Source: Streptomyces atratus
GTDB lineage: Bacteria > Actinomycetota > Actinomycetes > Streptomycetales > Streptomycetaceae
DNA: 64,000 nt
Direction: 5' to 3'
NCBI RefSeq assembly: GCF_014648655.1
Contig: NZ_BMRN01000013.1
Location: 1 to 64,000 of the forward strand
This document shows, piece by piece, positions 8,630 through 16,703 of the stretch. A program made the translations under genes and the position numbers. The notes beneath the pieces are model-generated. The model was not told the DNA's origin. It was given only the letters and a program-made list of their open reading frames with translations, and did no database searches. Position 1 is the stretch's first letter. The number at the start of each line of letters is the position of its first letter.

Positions 8630-11023
8630 TCAGCCGTTCAGATCCACCAGCAGGGGCGGCGCGTGCTCCCCCCGTACGGTCGTCAGGGACAGCACCGCGT
8701 GTCCGGCCGGTACCCGGTGGGCCAGTTCGGAGGCCGACCAGCGTTCCCGCTCGACCTGGCGCACGGTCACCGCGTCCGTGGTGACCGCCTTGCCGGTGAC
8801 CAGTTTGCGGAAGGCGTGGATGGCCCGGGTCATCGGCTGGTCGGCGAAGACGGTGCGCTGGGTGACGTCGCGGGTCTCGACCCACTCCGTTCCCCAGGCC
8901 TCGGCGAACTTCTTCCCGTCCCACGTCGTGATTCCGGAGAACGCCATCCGGCAGCCGACCGCACCGAGCAGCGCCGTGTGCAGTTGCTCCGGTACGTCGT
9001 CGAGGGTGCGCAGGGTGAGTACGGCCCCGGCGTGCGCGGAGCGCAGCCGCTGGATTCCGCGGACGGTGTCGGGGGTCAGGGTGTGGGTCGCGTCGTCGAG
9101 GACCAGACAGGCGAAGAGGGAACGGTCGGTACGGGCCGCGGCGCTTGCGGTGAACTGGGCGAGTACCAGACGTGCCAGTACCCGGGACGCCTCGGCGTGG
9201 CCGCGTTCGGGCAGATCGATACGGACCCGGAGCGGGTGTTCCAGGGCGCGCAGCGAGAAGGGGCGGGCCTTGCCCGTGGTGTCGAAGAACTCGGTGAAGG
9301 CGGGCCGGTCGAGCAGGGCGACGCGATCGGCGAGAGCCGGGCCCGGGTCGCCGGGCGCACCGGACTGGCGGGCGCGGCCGTCGAGCTCGCGCTGCATGCC
9401 GGGGTGTCCCGTCGCGTCGAGCGCCTCCCGCAGGGCGGCGAGGGCACCGGGCACACCGTCCAGGAGTTCCCGCAGCTCCGGCACGGAGGGGAAACGGCCG
9501 TGGGCGGCCCGGAAGGGGCCGAGTAGCTGGGCGAGGGCCGTGGCTGCGCGTCTGCTGTCCACCTCGGGGAGGTCACCGACCAGGCCGTCGGCGAGGACGG
9601 CCGCGGCCTCGTCGGGGTCGTTGGTACCGCCGTACAGATCGAGATCGTGCACGGATGACGGGTCGCCGACCTTGATGACGACGTCGAACCCCTGGTCGCC
9701 GCCGAGCTGGGTACCGGCGGCGCACACGGCGACGACGGCGGCCTGTCCGGCGAGCGCCTGCAGTGCGAGGGATTCGACGACGGGCCGGATCAGTGCCCGG
9801 CTCTTGCCCGCGCCGGGCGGGCCGACGGCGAGCAGGGACGTGCCCAGCAGCCCGGGATCGAGGGCGATGCCGCTGCCGCGACGGGCGTACGGGTTGCGCT
9901 CGCCGTCCTCGACGGTGCCGAGTCTGACCTGCTGGACCAGCAGATCGTGCCGGGCGGCGCGGACCGGGAGGTCACGTGCGCCGGAGGGGTGGGTGCAGGC
10001 GGCGGGGCCGTTGCGCAGCACGGTGTCGGTGAAGGCGGAGAGCCTGGAGTGGTCGGCGCGCACGGACGTCCAGGCGCGGCGGATGCGGGCGTAGTCGACA
10101 TCGTTCATCCGTCCGGACCGGGTTTCCCTGGCGAGCGCGGCGGCGGCCTGGTGCTGTCCGGCGGCGCGCAGATCCGGCCATTCGGCCGGGTCCTCCTCGC
10201 TGCCTTCGACGATGGCGTCCGCACCGCCGGGCGTGTGCGGCTTCGCCGGGTCGCGGCCGTCCCGGCCCGGTGCCTGCTGCGGGGACCCGCCGCGGCGCCA
10301 CACCTCGGTCCAGCGCCCCAGCCTGGCGAACGGCCACACGATCACCAGGGTGAGCAGGACGTACAGCCCGTAGCTGACCACCGGGGACATCGGCTGGTCG
10401 GGGCCCAGCCAGGAGCCGGGAACCAGGCCGAAGGCCAGCCCCATCCCCGGCACGGTCCCGTTCCAGACAAGGATCCAGACCAGCAGCGCACCGATCGCCG
10501 CACCGCCCGCCCGTGCGGCGGCCCCCCTGGCGGCGACGCACCGCTCGAAGGCAGCCGGCCAGTTGCCCAGTCGGCCGAATCCGTAGACGAGGCCCCCGGT
10601 GATCAGCAGGCGGTAGATGTCGAGCGCACGGACCGCGCCCCGGGTCTGCGGCGCGTCGCCGAACGGTCCCCACCAGTCGCCGGGGGTGAAGAGCTTCAGC
10701 GGAACCCGCCAGTACGGGATGTAGTTGTTGCGCCAGAGCGACCAGAGCAGGATGCAGGCCAGCAGCGAGATCACCGCGCCGCTCACCAGCGTGCGGTCCG
10801 GGGTGCGCTCCTTCTCCTCGGCGGGCCGGGGGGCATGGCCGAGCCGCCAGACACCTGGTTCCGCGGCGGGCCTCGGGGTGCGGAGCCAGTCCCCGAGGGA
10901 GGGGCCGGAGGCGGGGGCGTAGCCCGGCCTGGGCGGCAGTTCGGGCGGTGGCGGGCCGGCCGGGCGCGGCACCGGATGACCGGAGCGGGTGCCGCGTGAG
11001 TCGTACGTGCCCTCGGTGTCCAT
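8630..11023 (-). CDS. Membrane-anchored VirD4/TraG/HerA-like ATPase
   Basis: 797 aa. The first 75 residues are Pro-rich and charged. Hydrophobic segments follow at roughly 82-100, 135-150, 170-190 and 215-235, giving a small membrane anchor. The cytosolic part holds Walker A at about residue 410 (VGPPGAGKSRALI) and a Walker-B-like strand near 645 (ACLVLDDATHTLT). Between them is an insertion whose residues fit the T4SS coupling-protein or HerA fold. Such ATPases drive DNA or protein transfer through membranes. No relaxase, TraB or secretion channel gene is nearby, and the gene sits in an otherwise housekeeping context, so conjugation is not implied. It could serve a secretion system encoded elsewhere. 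Start ATG at 11023; gabT is divergent 300 bases away. Confidence 0.68.
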   Translation of the reverse strand: MDTEGTYDSRGTRSGHPVPRPAGPPPPELPPRPGYAPASGPSLGDWLRTPRPAAEPGVWRLGHAPRPAEEKERTPDRTLVSGAVISLLACILLWSLWRNNYIPYWRVPLKLFTPGDWWGPFGDAPQTRGAVRALDIYRLLITGGLVYGFGRLGNWPAAFERCVAARGAAARAGGAAIGALLVWILVWNGTVPGMGLAFGLVPGSWLGPDQPMSPVVSYGLYVLLTLVIVWPFARLGRWTEVWRRGGSPQQAPGRDGRDPAKPHTPGGADAIVEGSEEDPAEWPDLRAAGQHQAAAALARETRSGRMNDVDYARIRRAWTSVRADHSRLSAFTDTVLRNGPAACTHPSGARDLPVRAARHDLLVQQVRLGTVEDGERNPYARRGSGIALDPGLLGTSLLAVGPPGAGKSRALIRPVVESLALQALAGQAAVVAVCAAGTQLGGDQGFDVVIKVGDPSSVHDLDLYGGTNDPDEAAAVLADGLVGDLPEVDSRRAATALAQLLGPFRAAHGRFPSVPELRELLDGVPGALAALREALDATGHPGMQRELDGRARQSGAPGDPGPALADRVALLDRPAFTEFFDTTGKARPFSLRALEHPLRVRIDLPERGHAEASRVLARLVLAQFTASAAARTDRSLFACLVLDDATHTLTPDTVRGIQRLRSAHAGAVLTLRTLDDVPEQLHTALLGAVGCRMAFSGITTWDGKKFAEAWGTEWVETRDVTQRTVFADQPMTRAIHAFRKLVTGKAVTTDAVTVRQVERERWSASELAHRVPAGHAVLSLTTVRGEHAPPLLVDLNG

Positions 11024-11323
11024 GTGCTGTCCCTCGTCCCCTGACCAGCGCTGACCGGTAACTCCGGGCGCAGGCGCCCGAAGTCATCAATCTAGTGCCC
11101 CGTACCACCCCGTCAGACGCGGTCCGGCGGGAAGTCTTCGCCCGTGCCCCGGGGCCTTTCGTCCCGCCCGCGTACCGCCGCACCCCGGCCCCGCACCCCG
11201 TCGCTATGTCCGTGGAGGACAACCGCGTACGGCCACCACTCCCGAACGGAACATGCCGGACCCCGGGCCTCGCCCATAGCCTGCAGAGAGAGAAGCGTCC
11301 GAAACACCCCACAGGAGCCCCTC

Positions 11324-12664
11324 ATGACCGCAATTCCGCAGGAGCGCCGCGTCGTCACTGCCATTCCCGGCCCGAAGTCGGTGGAGCTGCAGGCTCGCCG
11401 TCTCGCGACGGTGGCCGCAGGTGTGGGCTCCACCCTGCCGGTGTTCACCGCCCGCGCCGGTGGCGGGATCATCGAGGACGTGGACGGCAACCGTCTGATC
11501 GACCTCGGTTCCGGTATCGCCGTGACGTCGGTCGGCGCCTCCGCCGAGGCCGTCGTACGCCGTGCGTCCGCGCAGCTCGCCGACTTCACCCACACCTGTT
11601 TCATGGTCACGCCGTACGAGGGGTACGTCGAGGTCTGTGAGCAGCTCGCCGAGCTGACGCCGGGCGACCACGCCAAGAAGTCCGCGCTGTTCAACTCGGG
11701 CGCCGAGGCCGTGGAGAACGCCGTCAAGATCGCGCGTGTGTACACCAAGCGCCAGGCCGTCGTCGTGTTCGACCACGGCTATCACGGCCGCACCAACCTG
11801 ACGATGGCGCTGACCGCCAAGAACATGCCGTACAAGCAGGGCTTCGGCCCGTTCGCGCCCGAGGTCTACCGGGTGCCGGTGGCGTACGGCTACCGCTGGC
11901 CGACCGGTGCCGAGAACGCCGGTGCCGAGGCGTCCGCCCAGGCCATCGACCAGATCACCAAGCAGATCGGCGCCGACAACGTCGCCGCGATCATCATCGA
12001 GCCGGTGCTCGGCGAGGGCGGCTTCATCGAGCCGGCCAAGGGCTTCCTCCCGGCGATCGCGCAGTTCGCCAAGGACAACGGCATCGTCTTCGTCGCCGAC
12101 GAGATCCAGTCCGGCTTCTGCCGCACCGGTCAGTGGTTCGCCTGCGAGGACGAGGGCATCGTTCCCGACCTGATCACCACTGCCAAGGGCATCGCGGGCG
12201 GTCTGCCGCTCTCCGCCGTGACCGGCCGTGCCGAGATCATGGACGCCGCCCACGCCGGTGGCCTCGGCGGCACCTACGGCGGAAACCCGGTGGCCTGTGC
12301 GGGCGCGCTCGGTGCCATCGAGACGATGCGCGAGCTGGACCTGAACGGTAAGGCGAAGCGCATCGAGGAGGTCATGAAGGGCCGCCTCACCGAGATGCAG
12401 GCGAAGCTGCCGAACGGCGATGTCATCGGTGACATCCGTGGCCGCGGCGCGATGATCGCGATCGAGCTGGTGAAGTCCGGCACGAAGGACCCGAACCCGG
12501 AGGCCACCGCGAAGCTCGCCAAGGCCTGCCACGCAGAGGGCGTGCTGGTCCTGACCTGTGGCACGTACGGCAACGTCCTGCGCTTCCTGCCGCCGCTGGT
12601 GATCGGCGAGGACCTGCTGAACGAGGCTCTCGACGTCATCGAGCAGGCTTTCGGCCAGATCTGA
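11324..12664 (+). CDS. gabT: 4-aminobutyrate aminotransferase (class III, PLP-dependent)
   Basis: 446 aa, the family length. It transfers the amino group of GABA to 2-oxoglutarate, giving succinate semialdehyde and glutamate. Landmarks are the N-terminal IDLGSGIAVTSVG, the phosphate-binding NSGAEAVENAVK around residue 125, DHGYHGRTN around 150, DEIQSGFCRTG around 260, and the PLP Lys in TTAKGIAGGLPLSAV around 285. The start at 11324 is preceded by ACAGGAG at a good distance; earlier in-frame codons are shadow sequence. It is monocistronic, with a hairpin just after its stop. In this region it would act after aminobutyraldehyde dehydrogenase and before a succinate semialdehyde dehydrogenase, possibly the ALDH at 5191-6636. 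Confidence 0.92.
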   Translation: MTAIPQERRVVTAIPGPKSVELQARRLATVAAGVGSTLPVFTARAGGGIIEDVDGNRLIDLGSGIAVTSVGASAEAVVRRASAQLADFTHTCFMVTPYEGYVEVCEQLAELTPGDHAKKSALFNSGAEAVENAVKIARVYTKRQAVVVFDHGYHGRTNLTMALTAKNMPYKQGFGPFAPEVYRVPVAYGYRWPTGAENAGAEASAQAIDQITKQIGADNVAAIIIEPVLGEGGFIEPAKGFLPAIAQFAKDNGIVFVADEIQSGFCRTGQWFACEDEGIVPDLITTAKGIAGGLPLSAVTGRAEIMDAAHAGGLGGTYGGNPVACAGALGAIETMRELDLNGKAKRIEEVMKGRLTEMQAKLPNGDVIGDIRGRGAMIAIELVKSGTKDPNPEATAKLAKACHAEGVLVLTCGTYGNVLRFLPPLVIGEDLLNEALDVIEQAFGQI

Positions 12665-12674
12665 CCTGTTCGAA

Positions 12675-12707
12675 CCCCGGCGGTGACGGACGGCGTTCCC
12701 GCCGGGG
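12675..12707. terminator. Hairpin after gabT
   Basis: Nine-base arms ccccggcgg and ccgccgggg pair around a 15-base loop, starting 11 bases after the gabT stop codon. No T-tract follows. Confidence 0.6.
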
Positions 12708-13157
12708 ATGCAGGGGGCCCGCGTGAGGGCCTGTGAAGAACGTGTGGGGGGCCGATGGCGGGATCCGTTTGCGTCTGTCGGTCCCCCGTCGGCTGACGTA
12801 CGGTTTCCGCAGATGAGAGAAACACCCCGCCCGCAGGGGACTGCCGGCGACGCCGGGCCGGAGCTTCCCCAGCACCGTCCTGGCCGTGCCTTCGCGCACA
12901 CCACTGGAGCCTCTGGCTCCGGAACTCCTCACCGATCGGATGGCCGCTCGCCCCAAACCCCCCGGGGCGCGCGGCAAACCGATCCGACCGGCCGCCCCGG
13001 AACCACCCCCCCTGTTCCCGGGCGGCCGGCTCCTCTCCCACCCCTTGCGCCGACGCCTCGACGCCCCGGCTCGCTCGAGCCGTCCCGTTCCCTCCGGCGG
13101 CTCTCGCTGTCGTACGGGTGGAGATCAAGCGTTGGCAGGCCAAAGACAGTTGAAAAC
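12708..13157. other. Long intergenic region upstream of the glycosyltransferase gene
   Basis: About 450 bases between the gabT terminator and a promoter-like site. The open frames on both strands lack domain signals and look like GC-rich shadows; I see no gene or repeat here. Confidence 0.4.
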
Positions 13158-13187
13158 TTGGCACACGCCGTGAACAACGGGTAAATA
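13158..13187 (+). promoter_or_regulatory. Sigma70-like promoter for the glycosyltransferase gene
   Basis: TTGGCA at 13158-13163 and TAAATA at 13182-13187 are separated by 18 bases, close to the housekeeping consensus, in an unusually AT-rich stretch. The GTG start at 13229 follows 41 bases after the -10 element. Confidence 0.5.
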
Positions 13188-13228
13188 TGTGACCATACTC
13201 GTCATGAACGGTTCCCGGGGGGGAATTA

Positions 13229-14956
13229 GTGTCGGACCCTATAGTCACAGTCATCATCGGCGCCTATAACGCCATGCCCTATCTGACGCGCTGCCTGGAA
13301 TCGGTGGTCGAACAGTCGCTGGGCACGTACGAACTGGAATGCCTGGCCGTCGATGACGGATCGACCGACGGCACCGGGCAGGAGCTGGACCGGTTCGCCG
13401 CCGAGCATCCTGGCACGGTGCGCGTCATCCACCAGCAGAACTCCGGAGGGCCGAGCGGCCCGCGCAACGTCGCTCTCGGCCTGGCCCGGGGCCGCTACGT
13501 CTTCTTCCTGGACGCCGACGACTACCTCGGCCCCCATGCTCTGCGCCGCATGATCGACATGGCCGAGCGCAACGGCTCCGACATAACGCTGGGCAAGTAC
13601 GTGGGTGTCAACTGCACCGTGCCCCGTTCCATGTTCGAGGCCGACCAGGAGGTCGTCGATCTGGCCACCTCCCGCGTCTGGTACGCCCTGACGCCGCACA
13701 AGCTCATGCGGCGTTCGTTCCTGGAGGAGCGCCGACTGCGCTTCGACGAGGACATCCACATGGGCGAGGACCGCCTCTTCGTGACCAAGGCCTACCTGCA
13801 GGCTTCCGTGATCTCGGTGGTCGCCGACGAGGACTGCTACTTCAAGGTGCAGCGCGACGACATGGGCAACCTCACCAACAACTTCAGTGACGTGATGAAA
13901 CGTCTTGAGGTCGCCCGACGCCTGATGACCGCGATCACCACGCACAGCGAACCCGGACCCGTTCGTGACGCCGCTCTGTTGCGGCACTTCAGGGGCGGCC
14001 TTCTGGACTCCTTCTCCTGGCGCTTCCCGCTGTTGGAGGAGAGCGACCGGCTGAAGGCCATGGGGATCGCCAAGGAGCAGCTGGACGAGTTCTACACCCC
14101 GGAACTCGCCGTCCAGATGACCGCACCGCTCCGGCTGGTCGCCCACTGCGCACAGCACGGACTGCAGCGGGAACTGATCGACATCATCGATTTCCTGACC
14201 GCGGAGAGGGACAAGCACCGGCCTCCCCACGAGATTGCCGTCAAGAACGGGCGCGCCTACGCCGCCTACCCGTATTTCGGCGACGCGAAGGCCGGTATCC
14301 CCGACTCCTGCTACGACGTCACCTCCGGGCTGCAGCAGGACGACCGGCTGGACGCCGTCGAATGGCACCGGACCGGGCGACGCGGCGTCCTGCGGCTGCG
14401 CGGCCATGGCTACATCGAGAACGTGGACACACAGGAGCCCGCCACCGAGCTGATCCTGCGGCTGCGAAACGACGGGCGCGAGGTGCGCGTCCCCACCCGC
14501 AGCGCACCGCTGTCCGCCCACGCCCATGTCCGGGGGCACGACTGCGACCACAGTACGGCGGGCTTCACCGCCGACATCGACATCACCCACGCCCTGGACG
14601 GCGCCCCGCTGCCGACGGGGGTGTGGGACGTGTACCTCAACGTCCGCTCCCAGGGCCTGAGCACCCAGCGCAGGTTCGGCGCCCGCAAGGCGGACGACCT
14701 GGCTCCGGCCCGCGGCGGCCGGAGCGGACCCCTGGAAGTAGATCCGTACTACACCCAGGGCTTCGCCAACCTCAGCCTGCACATCACCCGCGTCTCCCAG
14801 ACGAAGCAGATCTCGAAAGGGTTCAAGCGGCGCGTACGCAGGAGGCTGACCGGCCTCAGCAAGCAGATCGGCCGCAGGAGACTCAGAAGAGTCGCGAAGC
14901 TCGGACACCTGTCCGGTCTCGGCCGGACCAACGGGCCCGGTCGGTCACAGCCCTAG
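13229..14956 (+). CDS. Family 2 glycosyltransferase with C-terminal extension
   Basis: 575 aa. Residues 1-230 form a GT-A domain: VTVIIGAYNAMPYLTRCLES at the nucleotide-binding start, VDDGSTDGT near residue 42, NSGGPSGPRNVAL near 72, and the metal-binding DADD (FFLDADDYLG) near 95. A middle helical region and a beta-rich domain follow (about 340-520), ending in a very basic tail (KRRVRRRL, then GRRRLRR) that could bind membrane or anionic polymer. Enzymes of this shape add sugars to cell-wall polymers or teichoic acids; the acceptor cannot be read from sequence. The GTG start at 13229 is preceded by a run of G and GAA, and MSDPIVTV fits the fold. It is monocistronic with a promoter and a terminator-like hairpin around it. 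Confidence 0.82.
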   Translation: MSDPIVTVIIGAYNAMPYLTRCLESVVEQSLGTYELECLAVDDGSTDGTGQELDRFAAEHPGTVRVIHQQNSGGPSGPRNVALGLARGRYVFFLDADDYLGPHALRRMIDMAERNGSDITLGKYVGVNCTVPRSMFEADQEVVDLATSRVWYALTPHKLMRRSFLEERRLRFDEDIHMGEDRLFVTKAYLQASVISVVADEDCYFKVQRDDMGNLTNNFSDVMKRLEVARRLMTAITTHSEPGPVRDAALLRHFRGGLLDSFSWRFPLLEESDRLKAMGIAKEQLDEFYTPELAVQMTAPLRLVAHCAQHGLQRELIDIIDFLTAERDKHRPPHEIAVKNGRAYAAYPYFGDAKAGIPDSCYDVTSGLQQDDRLDAVEWHRTGRRGVLRLRGHGYIENVDTQEPATELILRLRNDGREVRVPTRSAPLSAHAHVRGHDCDHSTAGFTADIDITHALDGAPLPTGVWDVYLNVRSQGLSTQRRFGARKADDLAPARGGRSGPLEVDPYYTQGFANLSLHITRVSQTKQISKGFKRRVRRRLTGLSKQIGRRRLRRVAKLGHLSGLGRTNGPGRSQP

Positions 14957-14984
14957 GTGTATTGCCCTGCACCTGCATGATCCG

Positions 14985-15014
14985 CCGGACGGGCCCTTGC
15001 CCGGGCCTGTCCGG
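14985..15014. terminator. Hairpin after the glycosyltransferase gene
   Basis: ccggac and gtccgg pair around a nearly perfect inner gggcc/gggcc stem, 29 bases after the stop codon. One mismatch is present. Confidence 0.5.
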
Positions 15015-15166
15015 TGCTTGGGCCTGTCCGGCGATCCGGGCCGATGCGGGCGCGCCATCCGGCCCGAGCGGACCGTGGTGGACGGACATGCGGTTCCCGG
15101 CCCCGGACCTGAGGCTGCGTTTGGGCCGACCCGGCTCGGACGGCCGGATCTGAGACGCTGGACCTC

Positions 15167-15883
15167 ATGTTGCCGACCTGCCCCGACCCGCAGACCGGGA
15201 GTGCGCCCGCCCCACGGGTCGCCGAGCGACCGGAATCCCTGCGTCTCTCCCTTCGCGTGTTCCTCCTGGTGTGCGGCCTGTCGGCCCTCCCCTTCACGCT
15301 GATCACCTGGCAGGTGGTCACCGATGGCCCTCTCCTGGGCGTGGACGAACGGATCAGCCATGCGCTGATCCATCCGAACCGGGTGTCCGAGTTGCTCTCC
15401 GACCTCGGTAATGGTCAGGTCGCCGTGCCCTCGCTGGCGCTGGTCGCGGTGTACGTCGCCTGGCGGGGCCGTGCCACCGGGACGGGCCGCTGGTGGCTGC
15501 CGCCGCTCGTTGCGGCCGTGCTCATGGCCCTGGTGCCGGCGATCATCATGCCCCTGAAGGAGTGGACCGGCCGCCACGGCACCCCGGTCGTGCCGCCGGG
15601 GGGCGACTACTACCCCTCCGGGCACACCGCCACCGCCGCCGTCGCGTACGGCTCCGCGGCCCTGCTCCTCCTGCCCTGGCTCCGTTCAGCCCGCACCCGC
15701 CTCACACTCCTCGCCGCTTGTGCCGCCCTGGTCCTCGGCGTCTCCTTCGGGCTGGTCCGACAGGGCTACCACTGGCCGCTGGACGTGGTGGCCAGTTGGT
15801 TCCTGTGCGGGCTGCTGCTCCTGCCGCTGGGCCTCAGCTGCCGAAGTAGGCGTCGAAGTTCTTCGAAAGCTCCCCGTTGTTGA
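15167..15883 (+). CDS. PAP2 superfamily phosphatase
   Basis: 238 aa with about six hydrophobic spans. Motif 1 is atypical (KEWTGRHGTPV, with His in place of the usual Pro after Arg), motif 2 is YYPSGHTATA, and motif 3 is GYHWPLDVVAS, giving the catalytic His and Asp. The canonical Ser-Arg before motif 3 is Gly-Leu, although an Arg lies four residues before the His. Members dephosphorylate lipid phosphates at the membrane. The last 17 codons overlap, tail to tail, the decayed chitinase on the opposite strand. That suggests this end of the gene was extended when the neighbouring DNA was rearranged; RSRRRSSSKAPRC at the C-terminus is not family-like. Confidence 0.75.
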   Translation: MLPTCPDPQTGSAPAPRVAERPESLRLSLRVFLLVCGLSALPFTLITWQVVTDGPLLGVDERISHALIHPNRVSELLSDLGNGQVAVPSLALVAVYVAWRGRATGTGRWWLPPLVAAVLMALVPAIIMPLKEWTGRHGTPVVPPGGDYYPSGHTATAAVAYGSAALLLLPWLRSARTRLTLLAACAALVLGVSFGLVRQGYHWPLDVVASWFLCGLLLLPLGLSCRSRRRSSSKAPRC

Positions 15884-16420
15884 AGCGGTCCCAGTTGATC
15901 GACCACGTCATCAGTCCGCGCAGCCCCGGCCACGTCCCGCGGGTGGCGTACGAGCCGCAGTCGGTCCTCTTCGTCAGGCAGTTCGGCGCCTTGGTGACCT
16001 CGGCGGGCGTGGTGCAGCCGTTGCCCGCCTGGATGCAGGCCGGCAGACCGACGGAGACCTGGTCGGGACGGAGCCCGGGGAAGACCTTGGCCTGGTCGCC
16101 GGCCACCGGGAATCCGGCGAGCAGCATGTCGGTCATGGCGATGTGGAAGTCCGCGCCGCCCATCGAGTGGTACTGGTTGTCCAGACCCATGATGGAACCC
16201 GAGTTGCAGTCCTGGACGTGCAGCAGGGTGAGGTCGTCACGCAGGGCGTGGATGACCGGGAGGCAGGCACCGGCGCGCGGGTCCTGGCCGCCCCAGGGGC
16301 CGGAGCCGTAGTACTGGTAGCCGAGTTGCACGAAGAAGGTCTCGGGCGCCGTGGTCAGGACGAACTTGTCGCCGTACTTGGCCTTGAGGGTCTTCACCGC
16401 GGAGATCAGGTTGACGAAAG
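15834..16420 (-). pseudogene. GH18 chitinase, C-terminal fragment
   Basis: About 190 residues of a secreted family 18 chitinase remain: LISAVKTLKAKYGDKFVLT, the APETFFVQ stretch, QYYGS, a MGGADFHIAMTD region, LPACIQAGNGC and the closing GLMTWSINWDRF. The signal peptide, any binding domain and the DxxDxDxE catalytic motif, which lie in the missing N-terminal half, are absent. Just upstream (16420) the sequence switches to an unrelated gene fragment in a different frame, so no functional enzyme can be made. The fragment is otherwise well preserved, with no internal stops, suggesting the truncation is recent. Confidence 0.82.
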
Positions 16421-16561
16421 AATCAGTACGTCCCGGCGCCGGCCGGCGGGAAGGAGCGCGACCCCCTGGGGATTGCGCTCCCACTCCCACCGGCAGGCGT
16501 CCGGCTCCGGTGCCACCGATGCGAGCCACTCGACTGCTGCGCCGACCCCCGCGCCGGTCAT
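16406..16561 (-). pseudogene. N-terminal fragment of a primase/polymerase-like protein, fused to the chitinase remnant
   Basis: The frame from ATG 16561 gives MTGAGVGAAVEWL, then ACRWEWERNPQGVALLPAG, then RRRDVLIL and a stop three codons later. This is the N-terminal signature (EWL, CRxxWERNPxGVALLPAG, DVLIL) of small Streptomyces proteins annotated as primase/polymerase-like, which are normally about 150 residues or longer. A good GGAGG ribosome site precedes the ATG. The family sequence ends at the point where the chitinase sequence begins, around gtactgattcttt. The break is therefore a recombination junction, not simple decay. The complementary C-terminal half of the same family lies at the far left edge of the window. 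Confidence 0.65.
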
Positions 16562-16573
16562 GACCGGCCTCCA

Positions 16574-16613
16574 TTCCGTGTGCACCGGCGATGCGTTGCC
16601 GGTGCACACGGAA
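16574..16613. promoter_or_regulatory. Perfect 16-bp inverted repeat upstream of the fragment at 16561
   Basis: ttccgtgtgcaccggc and its exact complement are separated by 8 bases. The dyad ends 13 bases upstream of the minus-strand ATG at 16561 and encloses the ribosome-site side of that gene's leader. It could be an operator for a dimeric regulator or an RNA hairpin masking translation. Confidence 0.6.
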
Positions 16614-16703
16614 GAGAGGGGTGACGCCGATCCATTACGCGGGTTCGGGCTACCGGTTGGCAGTGAACTGGATCACGCCCCCGGGTGCGGGGGTCCGCCG
16701 TGC

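Noticed and set aside
16406..16609. 67-residue ORF as a complete small gene
   Set aside because: It is the N-terminal fragment of a larger family; the stop codon lies in foreign sequence after the junction.
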